A stretch of 64,000 nucleotides of DNA from Desulfotruncus arcticus DSM 17038 (GCF_900113335.1 NZ_FOOX01000015.1:1-64000), one strand, 5' to 3'. Shown: positions 1-9,246, counted from the first letter of the stretch. Numbers and translations: made by a program. The notes: generated from the letters alone by a model not told the origin.

Positions 1-492
1 CCGCTGCTTGCCTCAATTGTTGTCATGCTGCTGGTTCCCAAGTCGGCTCCCTTGATTGCCATGTTCATGCTGGGCAATTTGTTTATGGAGAGCGGCGTGG
101 TGGAAAGGCTGACCAACGTCAGCCGCAACGAGTTAATGAATATTGTTACCATCCTGCTGGGCGTGGCTGTTGGTTCCACCATGACAGCGGAGGTGTTTTT
201 AACCTGGAAAACCATCGGCGTGTTCATTATGGGCGTCGTGGCCTTTGCCTTTGCTACGGCAGGCGGTGTGTTGATCGCCAAATTTATGAATTTATTTACC
301 AAGAACAAAGTCAACCCGTTGATCGGGGCGGCCGGCGTTTCGGCAGTGCCTATGGCGGCCAGGGTTGTGCATAGCATGGGTACTGAGGCCAACCCCCAGA
401 ATTACCTGCTGATGCACGCAATGGGTCCCAACGTAGCCGGCGTTATCGGCACCGCGGTGGCCGCAGGTGCCTTCATCGCCGCGATAATGTAA
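1..492 (+). CDS. Na+-translocating decarboxylase beta subunit, 3' end (partial)
   Basis: The reading frame is open from base 1 and ends at TAA 490-492, so only the last 163 residues are present. They show membrane helices and the conserved tail of the OadB/GcdB/MmdB family: a GVAVGSTM stretch, then GAAGVSAVPMAARVV, then GPNVAGVIGTAVAAG before the stop. Family members are integral membrane subunits that couple decarboxylation of oxaloacetate, glutaconyl-CoA or methylmalonyl-CoA to Na+ export. The substrate cannot be told from this subunit. A perfect terminator follows 16 bases downstream, so this is the last gene of its operon, and the biotin carrier and carboxyltransferase genes probably lie left of the window. 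Confidence 0.9.
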   Translation, partial: PLLASIVVMLLVPKSAPLIAMFMLGNLFMESGVVERLTNVSRNELMNIVTILLGVAVGSTMTAEVFLTWKTIGVFIMGVVAFAFATAGGVLIAKFMNLFTKNKVNPLIGAAGVSAVPMAARVVHSMGTEANPQNYLLMHAMGPNVAGVIGTAVAAGAFIAAIM

Positions 493-507
493 AAATAGCT
501 GTTATCC

Positions 508-549
508 AAAACCTGTAGGGGACTTAATTTGAGTCCCCTACAGGTTTTG
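508..549 (+). terminator. Rho-independent terminator
   Basis: A perfect 17-bp stem (508-524 with 532-548, AAAACCTGTAGGGGACT and its complement) has a 7-base loop and ends in TTTT. It closes the decarboxylase operon. Confidence 0.85.
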
Positions 550-662
550 TCCGGGTATTTATTTTGAATAGTATGCTGGTGATAGCAGAAGAAAGATTAT
601 GGTAATACAAATGAGGATAGGTTATAATTTAAGCAAAGATGATTTTTTCAGAGGTGTTCGTT

Positions 663-830
663 ATGCTTACGAAAAAAAATCAAAAACAATCCCAAACCGT
701 CTATAAAAAATCGGTGGGTATCATTGTAAATCCTTTGAAACGAAGGCAAATTGCCCGAAGGAAAGCGGCTGCCGAAGCATTGAAGGGCATTTGGGCAGAT
801 AAGGATGATTCCTTTTTCACGGAGCGGTAG
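663..830 (+). CDS. Small basic protein, probable antitoxin of a PIN-domain module
   Basis: This 55-aa ORF starts at ATG 663, chosen because GAGGTG (650-655) sits 7 bases before it; an ATG at 639 has no such site. The protein is rich in Lys/Arg with a central helical segment (RRQIARRKAAAEALKGIW) and an acidic, aromatic tail (DKDDSFF). Its stop is 3 bases before the PIN-domain gene. That spacing is the usual antitoxin-toxin arrangement, and the aromatic tail is of the kind VapB antitoxins push into the toxin active site. I do not recognise a DNA-binding family in it, so the antitoxin role rests on position and size. Confidence 0.6.
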   Translation: MLTKKNQKQSQTVYKKSVGIIVNPLKRRQIARRKAAAEALKGIWADKDDSFFTER

Positions 831-833
831 CTC

Positions 834-1298
834 ATGCGAATCTTGATAGATACCAATATTCTAGTTGACTATTTTCGTTCACAAAGAGGTTCCCGCCCTA
901 AAAATCCGCGGCAAGCATATTGCTGTCAACAAGCGGTTCAATTCATTGACCAGTCGATTGAACAGGATGTGGAATTGTTAATATCGTGTCACACCTTTAA
1001 GGAATTGCTTCAATATAAGAATATTTCGACACAAGAAGAAAGCCGGATATTGGAAAATCTCCCTTTAATGTGTGATATTCTTGAGACCAATAAGGACGTT
1101 GCTCATATTGCTGGTTTATTTTCACGCCAGTCCTCAGAATACCGCGACCACCATGTAGAGGACTGCTATATAGCAGCCACGGCCATAGCCTACAAGTTGC
1201 CGCTATATACCCGAAACCCGGGTGATTTTAAATATGTTCCGCACCGGGATCTGGAAATAGTGGTCCCATATCAATATCGGTTCGGTGTAACATCATAG
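834..1298 (+). CDS. PIN-domain ribonuclease, VapC-like toxin
   Basis: The 154-aa protein has PIN-domain hallmarks: an N-terminal LIDTNILVDYF strand with the first acidic residue (D6), a middle Glu in HTFKELLQY, and a C-terminal acidic pair with an alanine-rich helix in HHVEDCYIAATAIAY. TRNPGDF follows. PIN toxins are Mg2+-dependent RNases that cut tRNA or other RNA until bound by the antitoxin. The gene follows the 55-aa ORF by 3 bases, so the two form a bicistronic module. It is slightly longer than the usual 130-140 residues because of an insert after residue 18 (RGSRPKNPRQAY). Confidence 0.8.
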   Translation: MRILIDTNILVDYFRSQRGSRPKNPRQAYCCQQAVQFIDQSIEQDVELLISCHTFKELLQYKNISTQEESRILENLPLMCDILETNKDVAHIAGLFSRQSSEYRDHHVEDCYIAATAIAYKLPLYTRNPGDFKYVPHRDLEIVVPYQYRFGVTS

Positions 1299-1300
1299 TG

Positions 1301-1340
1301 AAAAAAACCAACCAGCCTTCAGGCTGTTTTTTAGTTGGTA
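1301..1340. terminator. Terminator between convergent genes
   Basis: CAGCCT and AGGCTG pair around a two-base loop within an outer ACCAAC/GTTGGT pairing. A-run before and T-run after the core let it work from both sides, for the PIN gene on the plus strand and the sigma-54 activator on the minus strand. Confidence 0.7.
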
Positions 1341-1381
1341 TCCATTTTTATTATTATATCGTAATCATGCAGTTATTATAG

Positions 1382-3508
1382 TTAGTTTAAGCCTGCCCCC
1401 CTGATTCGGTTCATTTTGCGGACGATGGTGGACTGGTCCACCCCCAGTGCCTTGGCTGCTTTGTGGGTGCTGCCGAGTTCTTTTAGTGCCGTCCCGATCA
1501 ACTGCCGCTCCAGCTCCAGCTGCGCCTTCTTTAGGGGCATAATCCCGTTGACCGTAATTTCCCTGGTGTCGTCGGCAGCTTCAGTTGGTTTGACCTGAGA
1601 TTGCGGGGTGAAATCAAAGGGGATTTCCACCGACTGCACAATTTCCCCGGGTGAAGTCACCAGCAGCCGCTCTACCACGTTTTTGACCTCCCGCACATTG
1701 CCCGGCCAGGAATGATTCAGTAAATCCTTATATACGCCGGGGGAGAATTCCTTGCTGATGCCGTAAGCCTTTTCAAAATGCTTTTTAAAATAATAAACCA
1801 GCGGGATAATATCATCTTTTCTTTCCCGCAGGGGCGGAATTTTAATGGGCACCACGTTCAGCCTGAAATACAAGTCCTCGCGGAATTTCCCCTGCTGCAT
1901 CAATTCCTCCAGCTGCTTGTTGGTGGCGGTGATAATGCGCACGTTCACTGAGCGTGGTCTGACCCCGCCCACCCTGGTAATCTCTTTTTCCTGGATGACG
2001 CGCAGCAATTTAACCTGAAACGGCAGTGGCAGGTCGCCCACTTCGTCCAGAAAAAGCGTTCCGTTGTCGGCCAGTTCGAACATGCCCGGCTTGCCTTCCC
2101 TGTTGGCGCCGGTAAACGCGCCCTTATTATAACCGAAAAGCTCGGACTCCAGCAGGTTTTCGGGAATGGCGCCGCAATTAACGGTGATAAAAGGTCCGCT
2201 GCTGCGCTTACTGTGCTTATGAATAGTTTTGGCCACCACTTCTTTGCCTACACCCGACTCGCCCAGCAGCAGCACCGTGGAATCAACCTGGGCCAGGCGC
2301 AAAGATATTTCCATGACTTCCTTCATGCTGGTGGATTTAATCACCACATTTTCCTGTTCGATAAACTTTCTGCGTAATTGGGCCAGTTCGTCGTGGTAGC
2401 GCTTACTAAGGGCCATGCTTTGCTCCAGCTGGTTTTTAAGCTGATTAAGATCGGTCATGTCTCTGATATTAATTACCACCCTGACTATTTCGCCCTGCTG
2501 GTTATGCACCGGGTTTCCGGTTATTAATAAATTATGGGCCGTATTCTGCTCAGAAACAGTGACGGCTTCATTTTTCTCGACAATGGCTTTGGTAATGGAC
2601 TTGGTGTAAATGCCGCTGTTTACCAGGTCCTGGGTGTTCATTTCCTGCAGGGCGGACGGAGAAATACCTGTAATTCTTTCATTGGCCCGGTTGGCCCTGA
2701 TGATCTTTCCGTCACGGTCAGTAATTAAAATGCCGTCATAAGAAGATTCAATAATGGTCTCAAGTTCTTTATTCAACTGTTTTACAGAACTGAGCTCTTC
2801 AGAGATAAACTCAATCTCCGAAATGTCCTGGAAAACACCAATAGCTCCCACAACTTTGCCCATTTCAATTATCGGGCTGCGGTTGGTCAGGTAAGTATGA
2901 GTTCCCGAGGAATACTCCACTGAAAATTTATAGTGGGACTGGTACTGCCCGTCCTTTAAAATGTCCAGCAAACCCTGGGGAATAATGACTTCGGAGAGGT
3001 GGCGCCCCAGGGCCTCGCTTTTATCTCTGCGGGTGATTTTCTCCGCAGCCTGGTTGAACATGGTAACAACGCCATCTTCGTTGATAGCGATTATGCCATT
3101 ATGAGCCGAGTCCATAATGGTTTCAATTTGCTGGAACATGCTGCTGGCCATTTTAAAAAGAGCCTGCGCCGCTTCCGTCCTGCCCATTATTCCAGTTGTC
3201 CGGCCCCGGCTGTTAATCACAGGGAAAACATTGGCGGGCATGGTCCAGGAATCTGTAACGGGTGAATCTTCCCTTAAGACATAAATATCTTCCTGCATAA
3301 TGGCCTGTACCTGCGTGCCTTCGGAGAGCATTTCCGGCCCTGCATTTACTATTTCCTCCCCTGTTACAATGCCCACCACTTTTCCCTGATCGTTGACAAC
3401 CGGAACCCCGGGCAGCCCTGTGCTGCTGAGAATTCTCCAAGCCTCCAGTGCTGATGCTAAAGGCCGTATAATTATATCGCATTTGGTCATTACTTCTCGA
3501 ACTCGCAT
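1382..3508 (-). CDS. Sigma-54-dependent activator with CBS pair and PAS domains
   Basis: A 708-aa enhancer-binding protein. Residues about 1-118 form two CBS repeats (VREVMTK...GIVTGEEI, then a second copy), a nucleotide-sensing module. Two PAS domains follow (about 125-235 and 245-355), then a coiled linker. The AAA+ domain (about 395-625) has Walker A GESGVGKE, the sigma-54-contacting GAFTGA loop ([12 protein letters not shown]) and Walker B FLDEVGDL. The C-terminus holds a Fis/TyrR-type helix-turn-helix ([17 protein letters not shown]). The intact GAFTGA implies it works with sigma-54. It lies alone between a terminator and the IclR gene. Its target is not obvious; no good -24/-12 site was seen between 3509 and 4762. 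CBS fused to an activator suggests control by adenine nucleotide status as well as by a PAS ligand (inference). Confidence 0.92.
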   Translation of the reverse strand: MRVREVMTKCDIIIRPLASALEAWRILSSTGLPGVPVVNDQGKVVGIVTGEEIVNAGPEMLSEGTQVQAIMQEDIYVLREDSPVTDSWTMPANVFPVINSRGRTTGIMGRTEAAQALFKMASSMFQQIETIMDSAHNGIIAINEDGVVTMFNQAAEKITRRDKSEALGRHLSEVIIPQGLLDILKDGQYQSHYKFSVEYSSGTHTYLTNRSPIIEMGKVVGAIGVFQDISEIEFISEELSSVKQLNKELETIIESSYDGILITDRDGKIIRANRANERITGISPSALQEMNTQDLVNSGIYTKSITKAIVEKNEAVTVSEQNTAHNLLITGNPVHNQQGEIVRVVINIRDMTDLNQLKNQLEQSMALSKRYHDELAQLRRKFIEQENVVIKSTSMKEVMEISLRLAQVDSTVLLLGESGVGKEVVAKTIHKHSKRSSGPFITVNCGAIPENLLESELFGYNKGAFTGANREGKPGMFELADNGTLFLDEVGDLPLPFQVKLLRVIQEKEITRVGGVRPRSVNVRIITATNKQLEELMQQGKFREDLYFRLNVVPIKIPPLRERKDDIIPLVYYFKKHFEKAYGISKEFSPGVYKDLLNHSWPGNVREVKNVVERLLVTSPGEIVQSVEIPFDFTPQSQVKPTEAADDTREITVNGIMPLKKAQLELERQLIGTALKELGSTHKAAKALGVDQSTIVRKMNRIRGAGLN

Positions 3509-3610
3509 AGAAACGCACCAGCCTTTTCATTAGATGAAACCTTGTTTTGGCTTCCCACTATCATTACTTTATCTTCTTTTCAATAGTAAATCAATTAACT
3601 AGATCTGCTA

Positions 3611-3730
3611 ATCTCGTTAACCGCCGCTAAGACTCCCGCCTCTAAAGGCGGGAGTCTTAGCGGCGATAAACTCGAAATAAGTGCGACTAAGGTTCAGGTG
3701 GGGTCAAAACCCCACCTGAACCAAGTCTTC
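3611..3730 (+). repeat. 120-bp double-hairpin element, copy 1
   Basis: Two perfect hairpins lie side by side: a 20-bp stem at 3622-3665 (loop of 4, arm containing GACTCCCGCC) and a 14-bp stem at 3691-3722 (arm GGTTCAGGTGGGGT, loop of 4). The whole unit recurs in inverted orientation at 29742-29860 with one substitution and a small indel. Twin subterminal hairpins and no coding capacity resemble non-autonomous relatives of IS200/IS605 elements, but no transposase is present, so that origin is only a suggestion. Confidence 0.85.
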
Positions 3731-3830
3731 CTTATTGCCAATTGTGAAAATATTAAATAATTTTTAAAAATATAGAAGGATTTTATGATTATGTGTATAA
3801 AGATAAATAAAACAATTTGTGAAATAGATG

Positions 3831-3846
3831 TTCCACTAGGCGAAAT
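3831..3846. promoter_or_regulatory. Candidate IclR-family operator
   Basis: TTCCACTAGGCGAAAT lies just upstream of the IclR ribosome site. A related sequence, TTTCATCTAGCGAAAC, lies at 4718-4733 before the TAXI receptor gene. Both share TTYCA, CTAG and CGAAA, with TTTC/GAAA as inverted arms. Position before the regulator and its neighbour suggests an operator; two sites are too few to prove it. Confidence 0.35.
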
Positions 3847-3863
3847 ATGGAGGTGTTGATCCG

Positions 3864-4688
3864 TTGAATGAGGGCATTTTTTCAACGGAAGGCAAATCGC
3901 AGGAAAAATCCGCCGGAAGCGTTCGTTCGGTTGAACGGGCCGCCGATATCCTTACCTGTATGGGAAGCGGAGAAAAAACTTTAACGGAAATCAGTGTTGA
4001 GCTTGGTCTCAGTAAGGCCACGGTATACAGAATTTTAGGCGCGCTGCGTAATAAAAACTTTGTTTCCAGGGACGCCGACAGCGGAAAATATTACCTGCAC
4101 TGGGGGCTGACAGGCCTGTTAAATGCCGGCTTGGAGCAGGGGGTGGTGCAGAGCGTATATCCTTTAATGGAAAAATTATGGCGGCTGACGGGCGAAACCG
4201 TGACTTTGTACATTAAAAAAGGCTACAACAGGATTTGTGTGGCTGAAATTGTCAGCCAGCAACCGTTGAAATTTGCCGTAGGCGTGGGTACTGTAGTGCC
4301 GATTAACGCCAATACCGGCTCTCCGGGCAAGGTATTTCTTGCTTACATGAACCGTCATGAAGTCGATGAATTTCTTAATCATGAGCACGCCAGCCAGGGG
4401 TTTAAACCCACCGGCCAGGGGCTGTTGTTAAAAGAACTGGAGGAAATCAGAAAAAGGGGGTGGGCTGTCAGCTACGGGGAGCGGATCAAAGGCGGGTCCA
4501 GTCTTTCAGTTCCCGTCTGGGACAGGTCCGGAGATGTGGTGGCGTCTCTTAACCTTCTGGGTCCTTATGTCAGACTCAATGAAGAAGTTTTGTTGGGGTA
4601 TTTGGACCTGCTTAAAGAGTGCGCGGAAGCTGCTTCTATTCGCCTTGGCGGATCCCCGGCCAAGTTCTGGGAGGTGAATCCGGATTGA
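3864..4688 (+). CDS. IclR-family transcriptional regulator
   Basis: The 274-aa protein has an N-terminal winged helix (about residues 18-80: SVERAADIL, then LSKATVYRILGALRNKNFVSRD) and a C-terminal effector domain of IclR type (GTVVPINANTGSPGKVFLAY, later GGSSLSVPVWDRSGDVVASLNL). The start is TTG 3864, preceded 8 bases upstream by a strong GGAGGTG (3849-3855). IclR proteins sense small organic acids or aromatic catabolites. The gene lies 73 bases before the TAXI receptor on the same strand and probably controls that uptake operon; the effector is not known. Confidence 0.93.
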   Translation: MNEGIFSTEGKSQEKSAGSVRSVERAADILTCMGSGEKTLTEISVELGLSKATVYRILGALRNKNFVSRDADSGKYYLHWGLTGLLNAGLEQGVVQSVYPLMEKLWRLTGETVTLYIKKGYNRICVAEIVSQQPLKFAVGVGTVVPINANTGSPGKVFLAYMNRHEVDEFLNHEHASQGFKPTGQGLLLKELEEIRKRGWAVSYGERIKGGSSLSVPVWDRSGDVVASLNLLGPYVRLNEEVLLGYLDLLKECAEAASIRLGGSPAKFWEVNPD

Positions 4689-4717
4689 GAAAAAATGGGG
4701 GTAGAAAATTCGAAAAA

Positions 4718-4733
4718 TTTCATCTAGCGAAAC
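4718..4733. promoter_or_regulatory. Candidate IclR-family operator before the TAXI operon
   Basis: TTTCATCTAGCGAAAC resembles the sequence at 3831-3846 upstream of the IclR gene. It lies 28 bases before the TAXI receptor start, where a bound repressor would block transcription. Confidence 0.35.
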
Positions 4734-4761
4734 AAATCTGAAAAATTGGGAGGTTGGAAAA

Positions 4762-5796
4762 ATGTTTAACGTGAAACGTGCCAACATTTTACTGCTTTTA
4801 GTTGTTGCCACATTGCTCACAGTGGCCCTGGTTGTGTCGGGCTGCGGCGGCAGCGGCGGAGAAGAGCAAGGCGGCGGCGAATCTGCCAAGCTTGAAAGGA
4901 TATCAATTGCCACCGGAGGAACCGGCGGTACATACTACCCGTATGGGGGCGCGTTGGCCGGTATCATCAACAATAAAGTGGAAAACGTTGAAGCCACAGC
5001 TGAAGTAACCGGGGCATCGGTGGAAAACGCCAGACTTATCGGCAGCGGGGAGGCCCAAATGGGGCTGTTGATGAACGATGTGGTATATCAAGCTTATAAA
5101 GGTGAAAACCAGTTTGATAAGCCCATCGAACTGCGTACGTTTATGGGCATGTACGCTAATGTAATGCACGTAGTTGCGCTGGCTGATTCCAGTGCCAAAA
5201 GCATATCGGATCTAAAAGGACTCAAGGTATCGGTAGGGGCGCCGGGTAGCGGTACCGAGAATATGAGCAACCAGGTGCTTGATGCCCTTGGTATCGGCTA
5301 TGACGCCTTCCAGGTATTCCGCCTCTCCTTTGCCGAAAATACCGAAGGTTTGCGCGACCACGTTATCGATGTGGGCATCTGGTCCGTGGGCGCACCCACT
5401 TCCTCCATTATGGACCTGGTGACAACCCACAAAATCAACATTATACCATTTACTGATGAGGATATGAACAAAATCACCCAAAAATATCCATACTATAATG
5501 CCGTTACTCTGCCTGCCGGCACTTACAGCGGGTATGATGTTGATGTTAAAACTCCGGCTGTTTGGAACAGTGTGGTGGTGAGCAAGGATATGTCTGAAGA
5601 ATTGGTTTATAACCTGGCCAAGACTATATTTGAGAGCAACGCCGACCTGGTGGCTGTATATGCGGGCGCCAAGGAAAGCACGCCCGAAAATACCAGAGCC
5701 AGCGCCGTTATCCCGCTGCACCCCGGCGTAATCAAGTACCTCCAGGAAAAAGGGCTTGATGTGCCGGATAATCTGATCCCGCCGGAAATGAAGTAG
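4762..5796 (+). CDS. TAXI-family TRAP transporter solute-binding lipoprotein
   Basis: A 344-aa exported lipoprotein. A signal peptide (residues 1-27) ends in the lipobox LVVSGC with Cys28, followed by a Gly/Glu-rich linker. The mature part has TAXI signatures: ISIATGGTGGTYYPYGGALAGIIN near the start, EVTGASVENARLIGSGEAQMGL, and KGLKVSVGAPGSGTE. These receptors bind dicarboxylates, amino acids or similar solutes at the outer face and pass them to the TRAP permease. It is first in the operon with DUF1850 (4-base gap) and the fused permease. RBS is GGGAGG. The downstream CoA-transferase hints at an organic acid substrate (inference). Confidence 0.95.
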   Translation: MFNVKRANILLLLVVATLLTVALVVSGCGGSGGEEQGGGESAKLERISIATGGTGGTYYPYGGALAGIINNKVENVEATAEVTGASVENARLIGSGEAQMGLLMNDVVYQAYKGENQFDKPIELRTFMGMYANVMHVVALADSSAKSISDLKGLKVSVGAPGSGTENMSNQVLDALGIGYDAFQVFRLSFAENTEGLRDHVIDVGIWSVGAPTSSIMDLVTTHKINIIPFTDEDMNKITQKYPYYNAVTLPAGTYSGYDVDVKTPAVWNSVVVSKDMSEELVYNLAKTIFESNADLVAVYAGAKESTPENTRASAVIPLHPGVIKYLQEKGLDVPDNLIPPEMK

Positions 5797-5800
5797 GGCT

Positions 5801-6319
5801 GTGAAACCGGGAGCTGTGAAGGCCCGGCCTGGTTTGCCGCTTATTTGTATATTAACACTGTTGGTGATAGCCGCCGCCATCCTGATTGGGACGGCGGCCT
5901 ATCGCCCCACCCTGGTGGTGCGGGATGCTGAATCCGGAAAAGAGCTGGTGCTGGGATCTATCTCAGAAGGCGACGCCTTTGATCTTGATTTTATCCATTC
6001 GGTGGATATCTTGCCGGTGCAGGATCATTTTGTTTATAAAAATAAAGAATTATACTTGATGCAGACAAAGTGTCTTTCTTTCGGTGCCGGCCTCGGATAT
6101 ATGGGGCAGGGGACTTTGCAGGAAAAGGGAAAGTGGAGTGAGATTGACAACATGAACCGGCGAGTTGGTGCTTTACCGCTAAGAGTCGGAACCATTGCTG
6201 ATCACACAATTGTTTATAAAGGAAGGAAGTACCGCCTGTCCGACTACTTTACGCCCAAATCACTGGTTAAAGTCGGAGTCGAACGTAAGAGGAATTTTTT
6301 ATGGGGGAATGGTAAATGA
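5801..6319 (+). CDS. DUF1850 protein of the TAXI-TRAP operon
   Basis: The 172-aa protein starts at GTG 5801, four bases after the receptor stop. It has one N-terminal membrane segment (about residues 12-32) and a domain with FIHSVDILPVQDHFVYKNKELYLMQTKCLSFGAGL, the pattern of DUF1850. That family is almost always found between a TAXI receptor and a fused TRAP permease; its role is unknown. The stop overlaps the permease start (ATGA at 6316-6319), so the two are translationally coupled. Confidence 0.88.
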   Translation: MKPGAVKARPGLPLICILTLLVIAAAILIGTAAYRPTLVVRDAESGKELVLGSISEGDAFDLDFIHSVDILPVQDHFVYKNKELYLMQTKCLSFGAGLGYMGQGTLQEKGKWSEIDNMNRRVGALPLRVGTIADHTIVYKGRKYRLSDYFTPKSLVKVGVERKRNFLWGNGK

Positions 6320-8235
6320 GCAGTGACGTCACTGGCAAAAATAATAAAGGACTGCAAAAGGGGCGGCTTACCCCCGGTTTAATTTTAATTGTGGCCCTTG
6401 CCTTAACTTTTTTTCACTTATACACCTCCGGGATATCCATGTTTGGCGCCTGGATGCAGCGTGATATCCATTTGACTTTTATACTGGTTATTGTTTTTTT
6501 AATCTTTCCTTTTGCCCGCAAGGGTCAACAGGATGAGGCATCGGTGTTGGATTATTGTTTAATTGCCCTGGCTCTGGCGTCAGGAGCCTATATCCTATTG
6601 TACAATCAGGACATTGTTATGAGAGCCGGCGCGCCCAATACACCGGACTTGATTTTTGGCGGGATTATGATCCTGCTGATTCTGGAGGCTGCCCGCCGGG
6701 CAACGGGGTGGGTGCTGGTAATAATCGCCGGAGTTTTTTTAATTTATAATTTTGCCGGGCCTTATATTCCCGGGATGCTGGGGCATAAAGGTTGCTCCCT
6801 GGGCCGGGTCGTTTCGCAAATGTATTTGACCACGGAAGGTATTTTTGGTACGGCTCTGGGGGTTTCCGCCAGTTATATCTTTTTGTTCGTATTTCTCACC
6901 TCCATGCTGGAAAAGTTGGGTATGGGCGACTTCCTGCTGCGTCTGGCCATGGCGGTTATGGGCAGATTTGCCGGTGGCCCCGCCAAAGTCGCGGTGCTGG
7001 CCAGTGGCTTTATGGGATCGATCAACGGCAGTGCCGTGGCCAATGTGGTTGGAACCGGTACCTTTACCATACCGTTAATGAAACAAAACGGGTATAAACC
7101 GCACTTTGCCGGAGCTGTAGAGTCCTGCGCTTCCTCCGGCGGCCAGCTGATGCCGCCGATCATGGGCGCTGCGGCTTTTATCATTGCCGAATTTTTGGGC
7201 ATTCCTTATATCAATGTAGTTGTGGCCGCTATTATTCCGGCATTTCTTTATTACATGTGCGTCCTTTTGGGTGTGCACTTTGAAGCCTGCCGTTTGGGCC
7301 TTACCGGTCTGCCGAAGGCCGAACTTCCTTCGGCCAGAGCTGTTTTAAAAGAGGGCTGGTTCTTTTTAATCCCGCTGGGTGTCCTGGTATTTTTCCTGGC
7401 CGTGCTGCAATATACGCCTGTCCGGTCGGGTTTTTATTCCATCATCGCCATGTTTCTGGTCTCCCTGGTTAGCAAGGACAGCCGGATCAACTGGGATCGT
7501 TTTAGAGAAGGTGCTATTGCCGCGTCACGCAACACCATCACTGTGGCTCTGGCTTGTGCCGCCGCAGGGTTGGTTATCGGCAGCATTAATTTAACCGGGG
7601 CGGGCCTTAAAATCTCTTCCGCTATTGTGGCGGCCTCCGGGGGGACGCTATGGCTGGCTCTTCTGCTAACTGCCGTGGTGGCGCTGATTATGGGCATGGG
7701 GCTGCCGACTACGGCTGCATACATCGTAACCGGCACCATGGCTGCGCCGGCGCTGATCAATTTGGGCGTAGTGCCTCTGGGCGCTCATTTGTTTGTGTTT
7801 TATTTTGCCATTATTTCCGCCATTACGCCGCCGGTGGCCCTGGCTGCCTACGCCGCTGCCGGCATTGCCAGGGACAATCCCATGAAAATTGGCGTTACCG
7901 CTTGCCGGCTGGGTTTTGCAGCGTTTATCGTGCCGTTTTTGTTTGCCGTGCAACCGGCCCTGATCGGTGTGGGAGATGGCATACATATTGCATGGTCTAG
8001 TTTTACGGCGCTAATCGGTGTTGTTGCCCTGGCAGGCGGAAACATTGGTTTTGTGGTTTGCAATGCCACATTATGGGAAAGGGCTTTGCTGATCGGCGGC
8101 GCACTGTTATCCCTGCACCCGGGGTTCTATACTGATTTTATCGGGTTGGGGATGATTGCCCTGGCGCTGGCTGCCAATATTCTCCGGGGAAAAAAAACCG
8201 GCGTCACTGCCGCGTCCGGTAATTTAACCCGCTAG
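6316..8235 (+). CDS. TRAP transporter permease, fused 4TM/12TM
   Basis: The 639-aa membrane protein combines the small (DctQ-like) and large (DctM-like) TRAP subunits, as is usual for TAXI systems. The large-subunit core is visible in GSINGSAVANVVGTGTFTIP, VESCASSGGQLMPPIMGAAAF and, in the second half, GMGLPTTAAYIVTGTMAAPAL. TRAP permeases use an ion gradient (often Na+) to import the solute bound by the receptor. It overlaps DUF1850 by 4 bases and is followed by the CoA-transferase genes, so uptake and activation of the substrate are probably co-expressed. Confidence 0.95.
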   Translation: MSSDVTGKNNKGLQKGRLTPGLILIVALALTFFHLYTSGISMFGAWMQRDIHLTFILVIVFLIFPFARKGQQDEASVLDYCLIALALASGAYILLYNQDIVMRAGAPNTPDLIFGGIMILLILEAARRATGWVLVIIAGVFLIYNFAGPYIPGMLGHKGCSLGRVVSQMYLTTEGIFGTALGVSASYIFLFVFLTSMLEKLGMGDFLLRLAMAVMGRFAGGPAKVAVLASGFMGSINGSAVANVVGTGTFTIPLMKQNGYKPHFAGAVESCASSGGQLMPPIMGAAAFIIAEFLGIPYINVVVAAIIPAFLYYMCVLLGVHFEACRLGLTGLPKAELPSARAVLKEGWFFLIPLGVLVFFLAVLQYTPVRSGFYSIIAMFLVSLVSKDSRINWDRFREGAIAASRNTITVALACAAAGLVIGSINLTGAGLKISSAIVAASGGTLWLALLLTAVVALIMGMGLPTTAAYIVTGTMAAPALINLGVVPLGAHLFVFYFAIISAITPPVALAAYAAAGIARDNPMKIGVTACRLGFAAFIVPFLFAVQPALIGVGDGIHIAWSSFTALIGVVALAGGNIGFVVCNATLWERALLIGGALLSLHPGFYTDFIGLGMIALALAANILRGKKTGVTAASGNLTR

Positions 8236-8325
8236 CGTTTGCCGGGGATAATGGCCGGCGATACCGGGTATCCGTTTGGCTTATGTAACAGCCGGCGCAA
8301 ACTCACAACTTGGAGGGAGTGGACC

Positions 8326-9246
8326 TTGACGGACAGCAACAATGCAAACAAGCAGATGTCACTTAAAGATGAGGTAAAAAAATACGTAACAGATGGGTGC
8401 AGTATCACTTTCGGCGGCTTCATTGGCCGGGATGGTGTGGCTGCGGCACATGAAATCATCAGGCAGGATATCAAGAACCTGACGGTAATTGACGACAGCA
8501 AAACCGACGTTATGGATTTGCTGGTAGGTGCCGGTGCCGTTAAAAGGTGGGAAGGCGCTTACCTTGGTTATGGCGCCATCGGATTGGCTCCAAATATCAG
8601 ACGGTCCGTGGAGAAAGGCGTACCGCTGAAAATAGAGTTGGAGGACTGGTCCAACGCCGGCATCAGCATGCGCTTTCTGGCCGGCAGCTTAAACGTTCCC
8701 TTTATGCCCACCAGGTCGATGCTGGGGACGGACATCGTCAAGTACAACCAGCGGATTAAAGTGATCGAAGAACCCTATGAGGGCACCCCGGTGGCCCTTG
8801 TTCCGGCGGCCCACCCGGATGTGGCTATCATTCACGTGCAGCGGGCCGATGTCATGGGCAATGCCCAGGTATGGGGTTTCACCGGTAATGACGAAAATAA
8901 GGCCCGTGCCGCCAGGCATACTATAATCACTTGTGAGGAAATTGTATCCACTGAGGAAATCCGGCGCCAGGGCAATCTGACCCTGATCCCGTTTTACTGT
9001 GTTGATGCTGTGGTGCAGGTGCCGTACGGGTGCCACCCACAGTCCTGTTATGGCTACTATGCCTACGATGTATTGTTTTGCGGTGAGTATCACGAGTCGG
9101 CCAAAGACAGGGATAGCTTTTTGCGGTGGTTGGACCGCTATGTGCTGGGCACGGCGGACCATCTTGCTTACTGTGAAATGGTGGGCTGGGACAGACTGCA
9201 AAAACTGAAGGGATTGGAGCGCCGCTTCAATCGCATTCCGGGCTAA
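8326..9246 (+). CDS. Class I CoA-transferase, subunit A (glutaconate CoA-transferase GctA-like)
   Basis: The 306-aa start chosen is TTG 8326 because GGAGG (8312-8316) lies 9 bases before it; the frame is open further upstream to 8239 without a ribosome site. The fold is that of family I alpha subunits: DGCSITFGGFIGRDGVAAAHEIIRQ near the start, then TRSMLGTDIVKYN and LVPAAHPDVAIIHVQRADVMGNAQVWG. With the next gene it forms a heteromeric enzyme moving CoA from an acyl-CoA donor to a carboxylic acid. Similarity is closest to the GctA branch, not the acetoacetate enzymes, but the acid is unknown. It follows the TRAP genes by 90 bases. Confidence 0.9.
   Translation: MTDSNNANKQMSLKDEVKKYVTDGCSITFGGFIGRDGVAAAHEIIRQDIKNLTVIDDSKTDVMDLLVGAGAVKRWEGAYLGYGAIGLAPNIRRSVEKGVPLKIELEDWSNAGISMRFLAGSLNVPFMPTRSMLGTDIVKYNQRIKVIEEPYEGTPVALVPAAHPDVAIIHVQRADVMGNAQVWGFTGNDENKARAARHTIITCEEIVSTEEIRRQGNLTLIPFYCVDAVVQVPYGCHPQSCYGYYAYDVLFCGEYHESAKDRDSFLRWLDRYVLGTADHLAYCEMVGWDRLQKLKGLERRFNRIPG

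Larger units (their letters stand above)
3509..3863. other. Divergent intergenic region holding a 120-bp double-hairpin repeat
   Basis: This 355-base gap separates the sigma-54 activator from the IclR gene. It holds repeat copy 1 (3611-3730), an AT-rich stretch (3735-3830) that probably carries the IclR promoter, and a candidate operator at 3831-3846. I see no gene in it. Confidence 0.6.

Noticed and set aside
3622..3722. Double hairpin considered as a CRISPR-like or tRNA structure
   Set aside because: Only two unlike perfect palindromes, no regular repeat-spacer pattern and no cloverleaf.
5212..5880. Minus-strand ORF of 222 codons opposite the TAXI receptor
   Set aside because: Shadow of a clear receptor gene with signal peptide and family motifs; no family pattern in the minus frame.
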